Source: Pacificitalea manganoxidans
GTDB lineage: Bacteria > Pseudomonadota > Alphaproteobacteria > Rhodobacterales > Rhodobacteraceae
Direction of reading: 5' to 3'
Assembly: GCF_002504165.1 (NCBI RefSeq)
Contig: NZ_CP021407.1
Coordinates: 1 to 64,000 of the forward strand
Length of the DNA stretch: 64,000 nt
Shown: positions 26,248 to 33,215 of the stretch, piece by piece
How positions within the stretch are numbered: the first letter of the stretch is position 1
Layout: each line of letters starts with the position of its first letter
Translations under genes and position numbers: made by a program
Notes under the pieces: generated by a model
What the model was told of the DNA's origin: nothing
The model's database searches: none
The model's input: only the letters and a program-made list of their open reading frames with translations

Positions 26248-26256
26248 TGTATACGA
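26248..26256. promoter_or_regulatory. TGTATACGA, candidate GntR operator
   Basis: A GTATAC palindrome core at 26249-26254 lies 11 bp before the GntR start codon in the divergent region between tctC and the gntR-tcu operon. The same nine bases recur at 21649-21657 with T for the first base preserved in part (TTGTATACGA), near the end of the tct-prpF transcript. The rest of this 288-bp region has an AAATGCATTT palindrome at 26087-26096. Confidence 0.4.
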
Positions 26257-26265
26257 CTGGATGCC

Positions 26266-26985
26266 ATGGCACCGAAACTCGATTTGCACCCCCGATCGGA
26301 CGGCACCTCCACCACTGGCTCGCTGCAGGGGCAGGGGGCCTATGCCCGTCTGCTCGACGAGATCCGCGATGGCGCGCTGACCCCCGGCACCCGTTTGACC
26401 GAAACTGAAATCGCCAGCAGGCTCGATATTTCCCGAACCCCGGTGCGCGAGGCTATTCGCCAGCTGGAAGCCGATGGCCTGGTGGAGCACCGTCCCCGCA
26501 CCGGCGCCGTTGTCCGGCGGTTGAGCTACCCGGAAATCATGGAATTGTATGAGATGCGGGTCGTGCTGGAATGCACCGCCGCCCGTCTTGCCGCCCGCAG
26601 CGCCTCGGATGTCGAGATCGCGGAGCTGGACGAAATCAATGCCGAAATGGCCGCCGCGACCGGCAACAGCGCCGCCGCCTATGAATTCAACCGGCAGTTC
26701 CACCGCGCGCTGATCGACGCCGCGCGCAACCGGTTTTTGCTGAAATCCGTCAATGCGATCCACAAGACCCTGCTGATCCTCGGCCCTTCGACCCTGACCG
26801 AGGCCGCGCGCGCGGAACAGGCGATTGCCGAGCACCGCGCTGTCGTGGCTGCCCTGCGGGACCGCGACGGCCCGGCGGCGGAGCAGCTGATGCGGACGCA
26901 TATGGAACACGCTCAACGCACACGGCTGAAACTGCTGCGCCTGCGCGGTGACACGCCGGATGACACACGGGAGGATGTCATATGA
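26266..26985 (+). CDS. GntR-family regulator, FCD subfamily
   Basis: A 239-residue regulator. Its helix-turn-helix near residues 20-90 contains 'LLDEIRDGALTPGTRLTETE' and 'SRLDISRTPVREAIRQLEAD'. The helical FCD domain carries metal-ligand-like positions in 'EFNRQFHRALIDAARN' and 'AEHRAVVAALRDRD'. The stop overlaps the tcuA start (ATGA), so it is translated with the enzymes it probably controls. It is also divergent from the tctC-tctAB-prpF operon, making it the likely common regulator of uptake and oxidation. This differs from Salmonella tcu, where the regulator TcuR is LysR-type. Confidence 0.9.
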   Translation: MAPKLDLHPRSDGTSTTGSLQGQGAYARLLDEIRDGALTPGTRLTETEIASRLDISRTPVREAIRQLEADGLVEHRPRTGAVVRRLSYPEIMELYEMRVVLECTAARLAARSASDVEIAELDEINAEMAAATGNSAAAYEFNRQFHRALIDAARNRFLLKSVNAIHKTLLILGPSTLTEAARAEQAIAEHRAVVAALRDRDGPAAEQLMRTHMEHAQRTRLKLLRLRGDTPDDTREDVI

Positions 26986-28385
26986 CCTCACTGACCGACA
27001 TCGTGGCAACGCCATGGGATGTGGTGGTGGTGGGCGGCGGCAACGCGTCGCTCTGCGCCGCGATCGAAGCGGCGGAAACCGGCGCGCGGGTGCTGCTGCT
27101 GGAAGGCGCGCCAAAGGAGTATCGCGGCGGCAATTCACGCCATACCCGCAATTTCCGGTGCATGCATCACGGCCCGCTTTCGGTGCTGATCGACACCTAT
27201 GACGAAGACGAGTTCTTCGACGATCTGCTGCGGGTGACCAAAGGCAAGACCGACGAGACCTTAGCCCGGCTGGCGATCCGCACATCAGAAGAGTGTCTGC
27301 CATGGATGGAGGCGCATGGCGTGCGGTTCCAGCCGTCGCTGTCGGGCACGCTGTCTTTGGGGCGGACCAACGCGTTCTTCCTCGGTGGCGGCAAGGCGTT
27401 GGTGAACGCCTACTACAACACCGCCGAGGATCTGGGCGTCACCGTGGTCTATGAGGCGCAGGTCAAACATGTCGGGCTGGATGGCCGCCGCTTTACCCAT
27501 GTCGAGGTTGAGATCGACGGCGAGATGCACCGCATCGAGGGCCGCGCCGTCGTGCTGGCGGCAGGTGGCTTTCAGGGGGATATCGACTGGCTCGCCCGTG
27601 CATGGGGCGAAAGCGCGCGCAACTTCCTGATCCGGGGCACGCCCTATAACCGTGGCGTGGTGCTCAATGACATGCTGGAGCAGGGCGCCGAAAGCGTCGG
27701 CGACCCGACCCAGTGTCACGCCGTAGCCATCGACGGGCGCGCGCCCAAATATGATGGCGGCATCGTCACCCGGCTGGATTGCGTGCCGTTTTCAGTCGTG
27801 GTCAACAAGGATGGCGAGCGGTTCTACGACGAGGGCGAGGATGTCTGGCCCAAGCGCTATGCGATCTGGGGTCGGCTTGTCGCGGCACAGCCCGAACAGG
27901 TCGGCTATTCGATCATCGATTCGCGCTCCATCGACCTGTTCATGCCCTCGGTCTATCCGCCCGAAAGCGCCGACACGGTCGAGGAACTGGCGCAGAAAAT
28001 GGGCCTGCCCGCCGAGAAGGTCGCCGCGACGATCCGCGACTTCAACGCAGCCTGTCAGCCGGGGGATTTTCATCCGCAGGAACTTGACGGTTTGCGCACC
28101 GACGGAATCGAGCCGCCGAAAACCAATTGGGCCCGCCCGATCGAAACCCCGCCCTTCTATGGCTATTCGCTGCGCCCCGGCGTGACCTTTACCTATCTGG
28201 GGCTGCGCGTGGATGAAAAGGCGCGGGTGACCGGGCCTGACGGGCTATACGACAATGTCTGGAGCGCGGGCGAGATGATGGCAGGCTCGATCCTCGGGCA
28301 GGGCTACCTCGCGGGCTTTGGCATGACCATCGGAACCGTCTTTGGACGCATTGCAGGACAGGGAGCCGCCGCGCATGTCGCTTGA
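26982..28385 (+). CDS. tcuA: FAD-dependent tricarballylate dehydrogenase TcuA
   Basis: A 467-residue flavoprotein of the fumarate-reductase/succinate-dehydrogenase type. The FAD motif 'VVVVGGGNASLCAAIEAAE' is near residue 15, followed by 'RGGNSRHTRNFRCMH', which is characteristic of TcuA. Central 'AAGGFQGDIDWLARAWGE' and C-terminal 'SAGEMMAGSILGQGYLAGFG' complete the flavin-binding region. Known TcuA oxidises tricarballylate to cis-aconitate and needs TcuB to reoxidise its flavin; both genes are adjacent here with an 11-bp overlap. Other tricarboxylates remain possible substrates. Confidence 0.9.
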   Translation: MTSLTDIVATPWDVVVVGGGNASLCAAIEAAETGARVLLLEGAPKEYRGGNSRHTRNFRCMHHGPLSVLIDTYDEDEFFDDLLRVTKGKTDETLARLAIRTSEECLPWMEAHGVRFQPSLSGTLSLGRTNAFFLGGGKALVNAYYNTAEDLGVTVVYEAQVKHVGLDGRRFTHVEVEIDGEMHRIEGRAVVLAAGGFQGDIDWLARAWGESARNFLIRGTPYNRGVVLNDMLEQGAESVGDPTQCHAVAIDGRAPKYDGGIVTRLDCVPFSVVVNKDGERFYDEGEDVWPKRYAIWGRLVAAQPEQVGYSIIDSRSIDLFMPSVYPPESADTVEELAQKMGLPAEKVAATIRDFNAACQPGDFHPQELDGLRTDGIEPPKTNWARPIETPPFYGYSLRPGVTFTYLGLRVDEKARVTGPDGLYDNVWSAGEMMAGSILGQGYLAGFGMTIGTVFGRIAGQGAAAHVA

Positions 28386-29484
28386 CGTCACGCTTCAGAC
28401 CGACCCCGAAATTTACGGGAACACTGCCACCGAAGAAGCCCGCCGTCAGGTGGAGATCTGCAATGCCTGCCGCTATTGCGAGGGCTATTGCGCGGTGTTT
28501 CCCGCGATCACCCAGCAGAAGGTCTTTACCGATGGGGATCTGACGCAGTTGGCCAATCTGTGCCACAACTGCCGGGGCTGCTATTACGCCTGCCAATATA
28601 CCGATCCGCATGATTTCGCGGTGAACCTGCCCAAGGCGCTGGCCGAAACCCGTGCCGAAAGCTGGGAACGCCACGCATGGCCCGGCGGGCTGGCGCGGGT
28701 GTTCAACCGGCACGGCGTGGCGCTCGCCGCTGCGCTGATCGTGGGCGTCGCGGTGATGTTCTGGGCGATCACGGCTCTGCCGGGCGAGGGCGAAGGGTTC
28801 TACGCCTATATCAGCCATGGCGTCATGGTCGCGATCTTTGCTCCGGCCTTCTTGCTGCCGTTGGCGGCCATCGTCATCAGCCTGCGCCGCTATTGGCGCG
28901 AGGTCGGCGGCACCCGTGTAACCCTGTCCGATCTGCACGGCGCGTTCCGGTCCGCCGCGACCATGCGCAACCTGTCCGGAGGGCAGGGGCAGGGCTGCAA
29001 TTTCGAGGAAGGCGACCGCTATTCCAACCGCCGCCGGTGGCTGCATCAGGCGGTGATGTATGGGTTCCTGCTGTGCTTTGCGTCCACCTCCTCCGGCACG
29101 CTGATGCACTACCTGCTGGGGCTGGAAGCGCCCTATGCGTGGTATTCTCTGCCCAAGCTGCTGGGCGTGCCGGGCGGCGTGCTGCTGGTCATTGGCGGCG
29201 CGGGGCTTGCGTGGCTAAAGACGAAAGCCGATCCCGAACTGGGCGCGCCTGCGCTGTGGGGCGGCGAGATGGCCTTTGTGTTGCTGCTGGTCTTTGTCGG
29301 TGCCACGGGTCTGTTGCTCTACGCGGCGACCGGAACCGGTGCCGTGGGTTGGCTGCTTGCGGTGCATCTGGGCTCCGTGCTCGCGTTCTTTCTGCTCACG
29401 CCCTACAGCAAGATGATCCACGGCTTTTATCGGATGGCGGCGCTGACCCGTGACGCGCAGCTGAAATCGGGACCGCAGGCATGA
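28375..29484 (+). CDS. tcuB: Tricarballylate utilisation electron-transfer protein TcuB
   Basis: A 369-residue membrane protein. Two cysteine clusters near residues 28-75 (CNACRYCEGYC and CHNCRGCYYAC) should hold Fe-S centres, and six hydrophobic helices with histidines suit haem b. This matches TcuB, which reoxidises TcuA flavin and feeds electrons to the quinone pool. The ATG at 28375 lies inside tcuA; an in-frame ATG at 28342 would add eleven residues of atypical sequence. The stop overlaps the next start (ATGA). Confidence 0.9.
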   Translation: MSLDVTLQTDPEIYGNTATEEARRQVEICNACRYCEGYCAVFPAITQQKVFTDGDLTQLANLCHNCRGCYYACQYTDPHDFAVNLPKALAETRAESWERHAWPGGLARVFNRHGVALAAALIVGVAVMFWAITALPGEGEGFYAYISHGVMVAIFAPAFLLPLAAIVISLRRYWREVGGTRVTLSDLHGAFRSAATMRNLSGGQGQGCNFEEGDRYSNRRRWLHQAVMYGFLLCFASTSSGTLMHYLLGLEAPYAWYSLPKLLGVPGGVLLVIGGAGLAWLKTKADPELGAPALWGGEMAFVLLLVFVGATGLLLYAATGTGAVGWLLAVHLGSVLAFFLLTPYSKMIHGFYRMAALTRDAQLKSGPQA

Positions 29485-30563
29485 GCGGTCCCCAACTTCT
29501 GATCCTCGAAGGCGACGGCATCGGGCCGGAAATCGTCGTCGCCACCCGGCAAGTGATCGAGGCCGCCGATCGCGCCTTTGCCCTGAACCTGAGCCTGCAC
29601 AGCGCCGAGATCGGCTTTGCCGCGCTCGACGCCACGGGCACCACGATCCCCGATGCGGTGGTCGAGGCCGCCCGCGCCGCCGATGGCGTGGTGCTGGGCC
29701 CGGTGTCGCATAACGCCTATCCGCCCGTGGCCGAAGGTGGGCTGAACCCGTCGGGCGTGCTGCGCAAGAAGCTGGACCTTTACGCCAATATCCGCCCGGC
29801 AAAGACGCCTGCACATGTGCAGGATCGGCGGGCGGTGGATCTGGTCGTGGTGCGCGAAAATACCGAAGGCTTCTATGCCGACCGGTCCATGTTTGACGGT
29901 CCGGGGGAATTCCGCCCCGATCCCGACATTGCGCTGGCGATCCGCAAGGTCAGCCGTAAGGCCAGCCGCCGCATTGCCGAATCCGCGTTTGCGCTGGCCG
30001 ATGCCACGCGGGACGCGCGCTACGTCACGGCGGTGCATAAGGCCAACGTGCTGCGCATGTCCGATGGCCTGTTTCTGGAAGAGGTCCGCAAGGTCGCCGC
30101 CCGCTACCCGCATATTCGCTACGACGAGGTGCTGGTGGATGCGATGGCTGCGCATCTGGTGCGCGACCCCGACCGCTACGACGTGATCGTCACCACCAAC
30201 ATGTTTGGCGATATCCTGTCCGATCTGGCGTCTGAACTGGCCGGGGGGCTGGGCTTGGCCGGGTCGCTCAACGCGGGCGAGGATCACGCGATGGCTCAGG
30301 CGCAGCATGGCTCCGCCCCAGATATCGCCGGGCGCGGCATCGCCAATCCTGCGTCGCTCATCGCGTCCGTTGCGATGCTGTTTGACTGGCTGGCCACCCG
30401 TCGCATGTCAGCCGAACTGGCGCGCGCCGCACGCGCAATCGAGACGGGTTTGGCACAGGCGCTGGCCGACTCCGCCAGTCGCACGCCGGATCTGGGGGGA
30501 ACCGGCAGCACGCAGACCCTTGCACAGGCCGTGGTCGCGCATATCACAGATACCGCCAGTTAA
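29481..30563 (+). CDS. Isocitrate/isopropylmalate dehydrogenase-family enzyme
   Basis: A 360-residue beta-decarboxylating dehydrogenase. It has 'LEGDGIGPEIVVATRQVI' at the N-terminus, 'VRENTEGFYADRS' near residue 130, the catalytic lysine region 'VHKANVLRMSDGLF' near 190, and the metal/NAD segment 'TNMFGDILSDLASELAGGLG' near 240. Such enzymes oxidatively decarboxylate a 2-hydroxy-polycarboxylate. Encoded right after tcuB, it probably processes a hydroxytricarboxylate formed from the aconitate product, but leucine biosynthesis or tartrate-type activity cannot be excluded from sequence. Confidence 0.85.
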   Translation: MSGPQLLILEGDGIGPEIVVATRQVIEAADRAFALNLSLHSAEIGFAALDATGTTIPDAVVEAARAADGVVLGPVSHNAYPPVAEGGLNPSGVLRKKLDLYANIRPAKTPAHVQDRRAVDLVVVRENTEGFYADRSMFDGPGEFRPDPDIALAIRKVSRKASRRIAESAFALADATRDARYVTAVHKANVLRMSDGLFLEEVRKVAARYPHIRYDEVLVDAMAAHLVRDPDRYDVIVTTNMFGDILSDLASELAGGLGLAGSLNAGEDHAMAQAQHGSAPDIAGRGIANPASLIASVAMLFDWLATRRMSAELARAARAIETGLAQALADSASRTPDLGGTGSTQTLAQAVVAHITDTAS

Positions 30564-30590
30564 GCGCTGGCACTTCATAGGGAGAGAGAC

Positions 30591-31454
30591 ATGAACATTG
30601 CTTTCATCGGATTCGGCGAGGCAGGCCGGTCCTTTGCCGACAGTCTGCAGGCAGGCGGCGCGCACAGCATTGCCGCGTTTGACCGGCGGCAGGACGACGA
30701 GATGGCCGAAGCCATGCGCAGCCGCAATGTCCGCGCCGCCCGCGATCCGAGCGACGCGGTGTCCGGGGCCGACTGGATCATCGCCGCCGTCACGGCGGAT
30801 GAAAGCCTGAATGCCGCGCAATCCGTCGCTCCGGCGCTGGAACAGGGGCAGATCTATTTCGACATCAATTCCGTCTCGCCCGGACGCAAACGCGACTCCG
30901 CCGAACTGATCGAGGGGCGCAACGCCCGCTATATCGACATGGCCGTGATGGCGCCGGTGCATCCACGCGGTCACGCGACCCCGATCCTGCTGGGCGGCAC
31001 GGGGGCCGAGGAGCTGGCGCCTGCGCTCACCTCCGCCGGGTTCAAGCTGGAGGTCGTGGGCGACGCCCCCGGCGATGCCACCGCAATCAAGATGGTGCGC
31101 TCGCTTTTCGTAAAGGGGCTGGAGGCGATCACGGTCGAAGCAATGCTGGCGGCGCGGGCCTCCGGCGCGTTCGAGAAAGTGCTGGCGTCCCTGTCGAACA
31201 GCTATCCGGGTCTCGGCTGGCCCGACATCGTGGGCTACAACTTCGAGCGCACTCTGCGCCACGGCAAACGCCGCGCCGCTGAAATGCGCGAAAGCGCGGC
31301 GACGCTGGACGCACTGGGCCTGAACGGGGGTCTGGCCGCCGAAATCGCGCGTGTGCAGGACGCGATGGGCCACCTTCCGCTTGACGATATGCCCGAGGGC
31401 GACACCGCCGACGCGATCGCCCAGGTGCTGAAGGCTCGTCACGACGCGCAATGA
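30591..31454 (+). CDS. NAD(P)-dependent 6-phosphogluconate-dehydrogenase-like protein, DUF1932
   Basis: A 287-residue protein with an N-terminal Rossmann domain ('FIGFGEAGRSFADSL') resembling beta-hydroxyacid dehydrogenases. A lysine-containing segment ('GDATAIKMVRSLFVKGLEAI') follows near residue 165, and then a helical DUF1932 C-terminal domain. The start follows GGGAGAGAG. It closes the tcu-type operon. It probably oxidises or reduces a 3-hydroxyacid derived from the imported carboxylate; no specific substrate can be named. Confidence 0.82.
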   Translation: MNIAFIGFGEAGRSFADSLQAGGAHSIAAFDRRQDDEMAEAMRSRNVRAARDPSDAVSGADWIIAAVTADESLNAAQSVAPALEQGQIYFDINSVSPGRKRDSAELIEGRNARYIDMAVMAPVHPRGHATPILLGGTGAEELAPALTSAGFKLEVVGDAPGDATAIKMVRSLFVKGLEAITVEAMLAARASGAFEKVLASLSNSYPGLGWPDIVGYNFERTLRHGKRRAAEMRESAATLDALGLNGGLAAEIARVQDAMGHLPLDDMPEGDTADAIAQVLKARHDAQ

Positions 31455-31463
31455 CCCGGTGCA

Positions 31464-31489
31464 GAAGGGAGGGCGCGCGCCTTCCCTTC
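31464..31489 (+). terminator. Stem-loop after the tcu-type operon
   Basis: GAAGGGAGG (from 31464) can pair with CTTCCCTTC (to 31489) with one G-U pair, about ten bases after the last stop codon. It is a plausible terminator, although no U-run follows. Confidence 0.45.
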
Positions 31490-31838
31490 GCGCAGCCGAC
31501 TGTGATAGCGGCCCTGCCGTGCAATCAGGGGGCGATCACGACTTTCCTTCCGGCCTATCCTATGGTCATCTGCCGCGTGTCGTAGCACAGCACCTTGACC
31601 CGACCGCATATGACGCGGCCCCTGTCGCTGCGGCCCGTGCCGAAAGCCCGCTTGTCCCATTCTGGCTTTGCGGCTTTCTGGCTATGCAAGGAACGTCCAT
31701 CATGCCGCTGCTGATCGCACTACTCCGGATGCCAACCGGCGCGCGCGCCATGAGGCAAGCCGGGGCCAAGCGCGAGGCGCGGGCGTGAATTTGGCTCAGG
31801 TTCTGCCCCGGTTGGCACGGCGCGAAAAGCAGACGCAC
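31490..31838. other. Intergenic region with no convincing gene
   Basis: About 350 bp between the tcu-type operon and the orphan transporter. A 109-codon open frame (31459-31788) crosses it, but its start lies in the hairpin and its composition is not protein-like. A GTG at 31785 could be an alternative transporter start. I see no RNA gene or clear promoter. Confidence 0.4.
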
Positions 31839-33197
31839 ATGATGGCCTCAACCCTGTTCTGCATCGCCGCCGTGCTTGCGGTGATTGCGGCACTTGGCGA
31901 TTGGGAGGCCGCCCGGATCACCGCCGCGCTGGCGCTTGCCGGGTTTGTCCTGATCGAGATGCGGCTTATTCCCCGATTGCAGCAACTCGCGGCGTTGGCC
32001 CTGCTAGGGCTTGCGGCCCTGCTGGCGGGCGGGGTGAGTGATTTCGCGCAGGCGCTCGGGCAAGGCGTGGTGCGCACGCTGCCGTTTCTGCTGATCTTCG
32101 CCTCCGTCGGGTGGCTCCGTTCCGCCGCATCCGAAAGCCCGTCGATGATCGCGCTGCGCGAAGGATTGGCGCAACTGGGGGCGGGCTGGCGGTTCGCGGC
32201 GCTTGGGCTGTCAGCGCATCTGATGGGGGCCGGGTTCAACCTTGCCGGCATTGGTCTGCTGGTGCCGATGCTGGACACGCCTAGCCCCGATGACAGCCCG
32301 GCCAAGGCGCGTGACGGTGTGCGGCTGCGCTGCGCGATCCTGTGGGGGTTCGGCGCGGCGACATGCTGGTCGCCGTTTTTCGTGGGCACTGCGGCCATCC
32401 TAGCCGTGTTGCCGATGGTCGGCTGGGCGCAGGCGGCCCCCTATGGCATGACATTCGCCGCCGGGTTCCTGATCTATGCGATGATCTACAACCGCTACCT
32501 GCGCGGCGCGGCGCGTCAGAGCCCGCCCAACGGCACCTCCGCCGCCGCACTGCTGCTGCGCCCGGCGCTGCGGCTGGCTGGGGCGGTGGCGCTGCTCTAT
32601 GCGGTAACCTTGACGGTGATCGAGGGCCGCGGGCTGGCGCTGACCACCGCAATCGCCTTGATCGCTCCGTTATTCGCGCTGGGATGGCTGCTGCTGATCC
32701 ACGGGCGCCAGCGCCCCGCGCGGATCGGCGAGGTGCTTACCGGGATCTTCCACGGCTATCCTACCATGCGCACCGAGACGGCACTTTTCGTCTGCGCCAA
32801 TGTTTTCGGTGTGGCCATCGACATGATGCTGCACCGGCAGGGCATGACGGGCTCTGATCTGGGTTGGCTGTCGACGGGGTCGGTGTTTCTCAACTGTTTG
32901 CTGACCTTCTGGGCCTATCTCGCGATCTGCGCGCTCGGCATCCACCCCATCGTCCTTGTGGTGGTGTTTGCCTCGGTCGCTGATCCGCTGACGCTGGGCC
33001 TGCCGCTGCCGGTTCTGGCCGCCACCATGATGGCGCTGTGGGGCATGGGCACATCGGTGTCGCCCCTTTCGGGCACGACGCTGCTGGTGGCGCAACTGTC
33101 CGGCACGTCATCCTTCCGCGTCGCATGGCGCTGGAGCGGGGTTTTCTACATCCTCGCAGCGGTGTGGCTGGCCGCAGCGGTCAGCCTGCTCGGCTGA
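31839..33197 (+). CDS. Polytopic membrane transporter of unknown substrate
   Basis: A protein of about 452 residues with some twelve hydrophobic helices. Two re-entrant-looking segments, 'LMGAGFNLAGIGLLVPML' in the first half and 'WGMGTSVSPLSGTTLLVAQL' in the second, resemble the inverted hairpins of the ion-transporter superfamily (DctM, ArsB, NhaD types), but I cannot assign a family. The start is uncertain: two adjacent ATGs at 31839/31842 lack a good Shine-Dalgarno, and GTG 31785 (GAGG upstream) would add a basic N-terminus of 18 residues. It stands alone and converges on the histidine kinase gene. Confidence 0.75.
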   Translation: MMASTLFCIAAVLAVIAALGDWEAARITAALALAGFVLIEMRLIPRLQQLAALALLGLAALLAGGVSDFAQALGQGVVRTLPFLLIFASVGWLRSAASESPSMIALREGLAQLGAGWRFAALGLSAHLMGAGFNLAGIGLLVPMLDTPSPDDSPAKARDGVRLRCAILWGFGAATCWSPFFVGTAAILAVLPMVGWAQAAPYGMTFAAGFLIYAMIYNRYLRGAARQSPPNGTSAAALLLRPALRLAGAVALLYAVTLTVIEGRGLALTTAIALIAPLFALGWLLLIHGRQRPARIGEVLTGIFHGYPTMRTETALFVCANVFGVAIDMMLHRQGMTGSDLGWLSTGSVFLNCLLTFWAYLAICALGIHPIVLVVVFASVADPLTLGLPLPVLAATMMALWGMGTSVSPLSGTTLLVAQLSGTSSFRVAWRWSGVFYILAAVWLAAAVSLLG

Positions 33198-33215
33198 CAG
33201 GCGCGCGCGCTGCGC

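Noticed and set aside
31459-31788. 109-codon open frame between the tcu operon and the orphan transporter
   Set aside because: Starts within a terminator-like hairpin, has no ribosome site and no protein-like composition.
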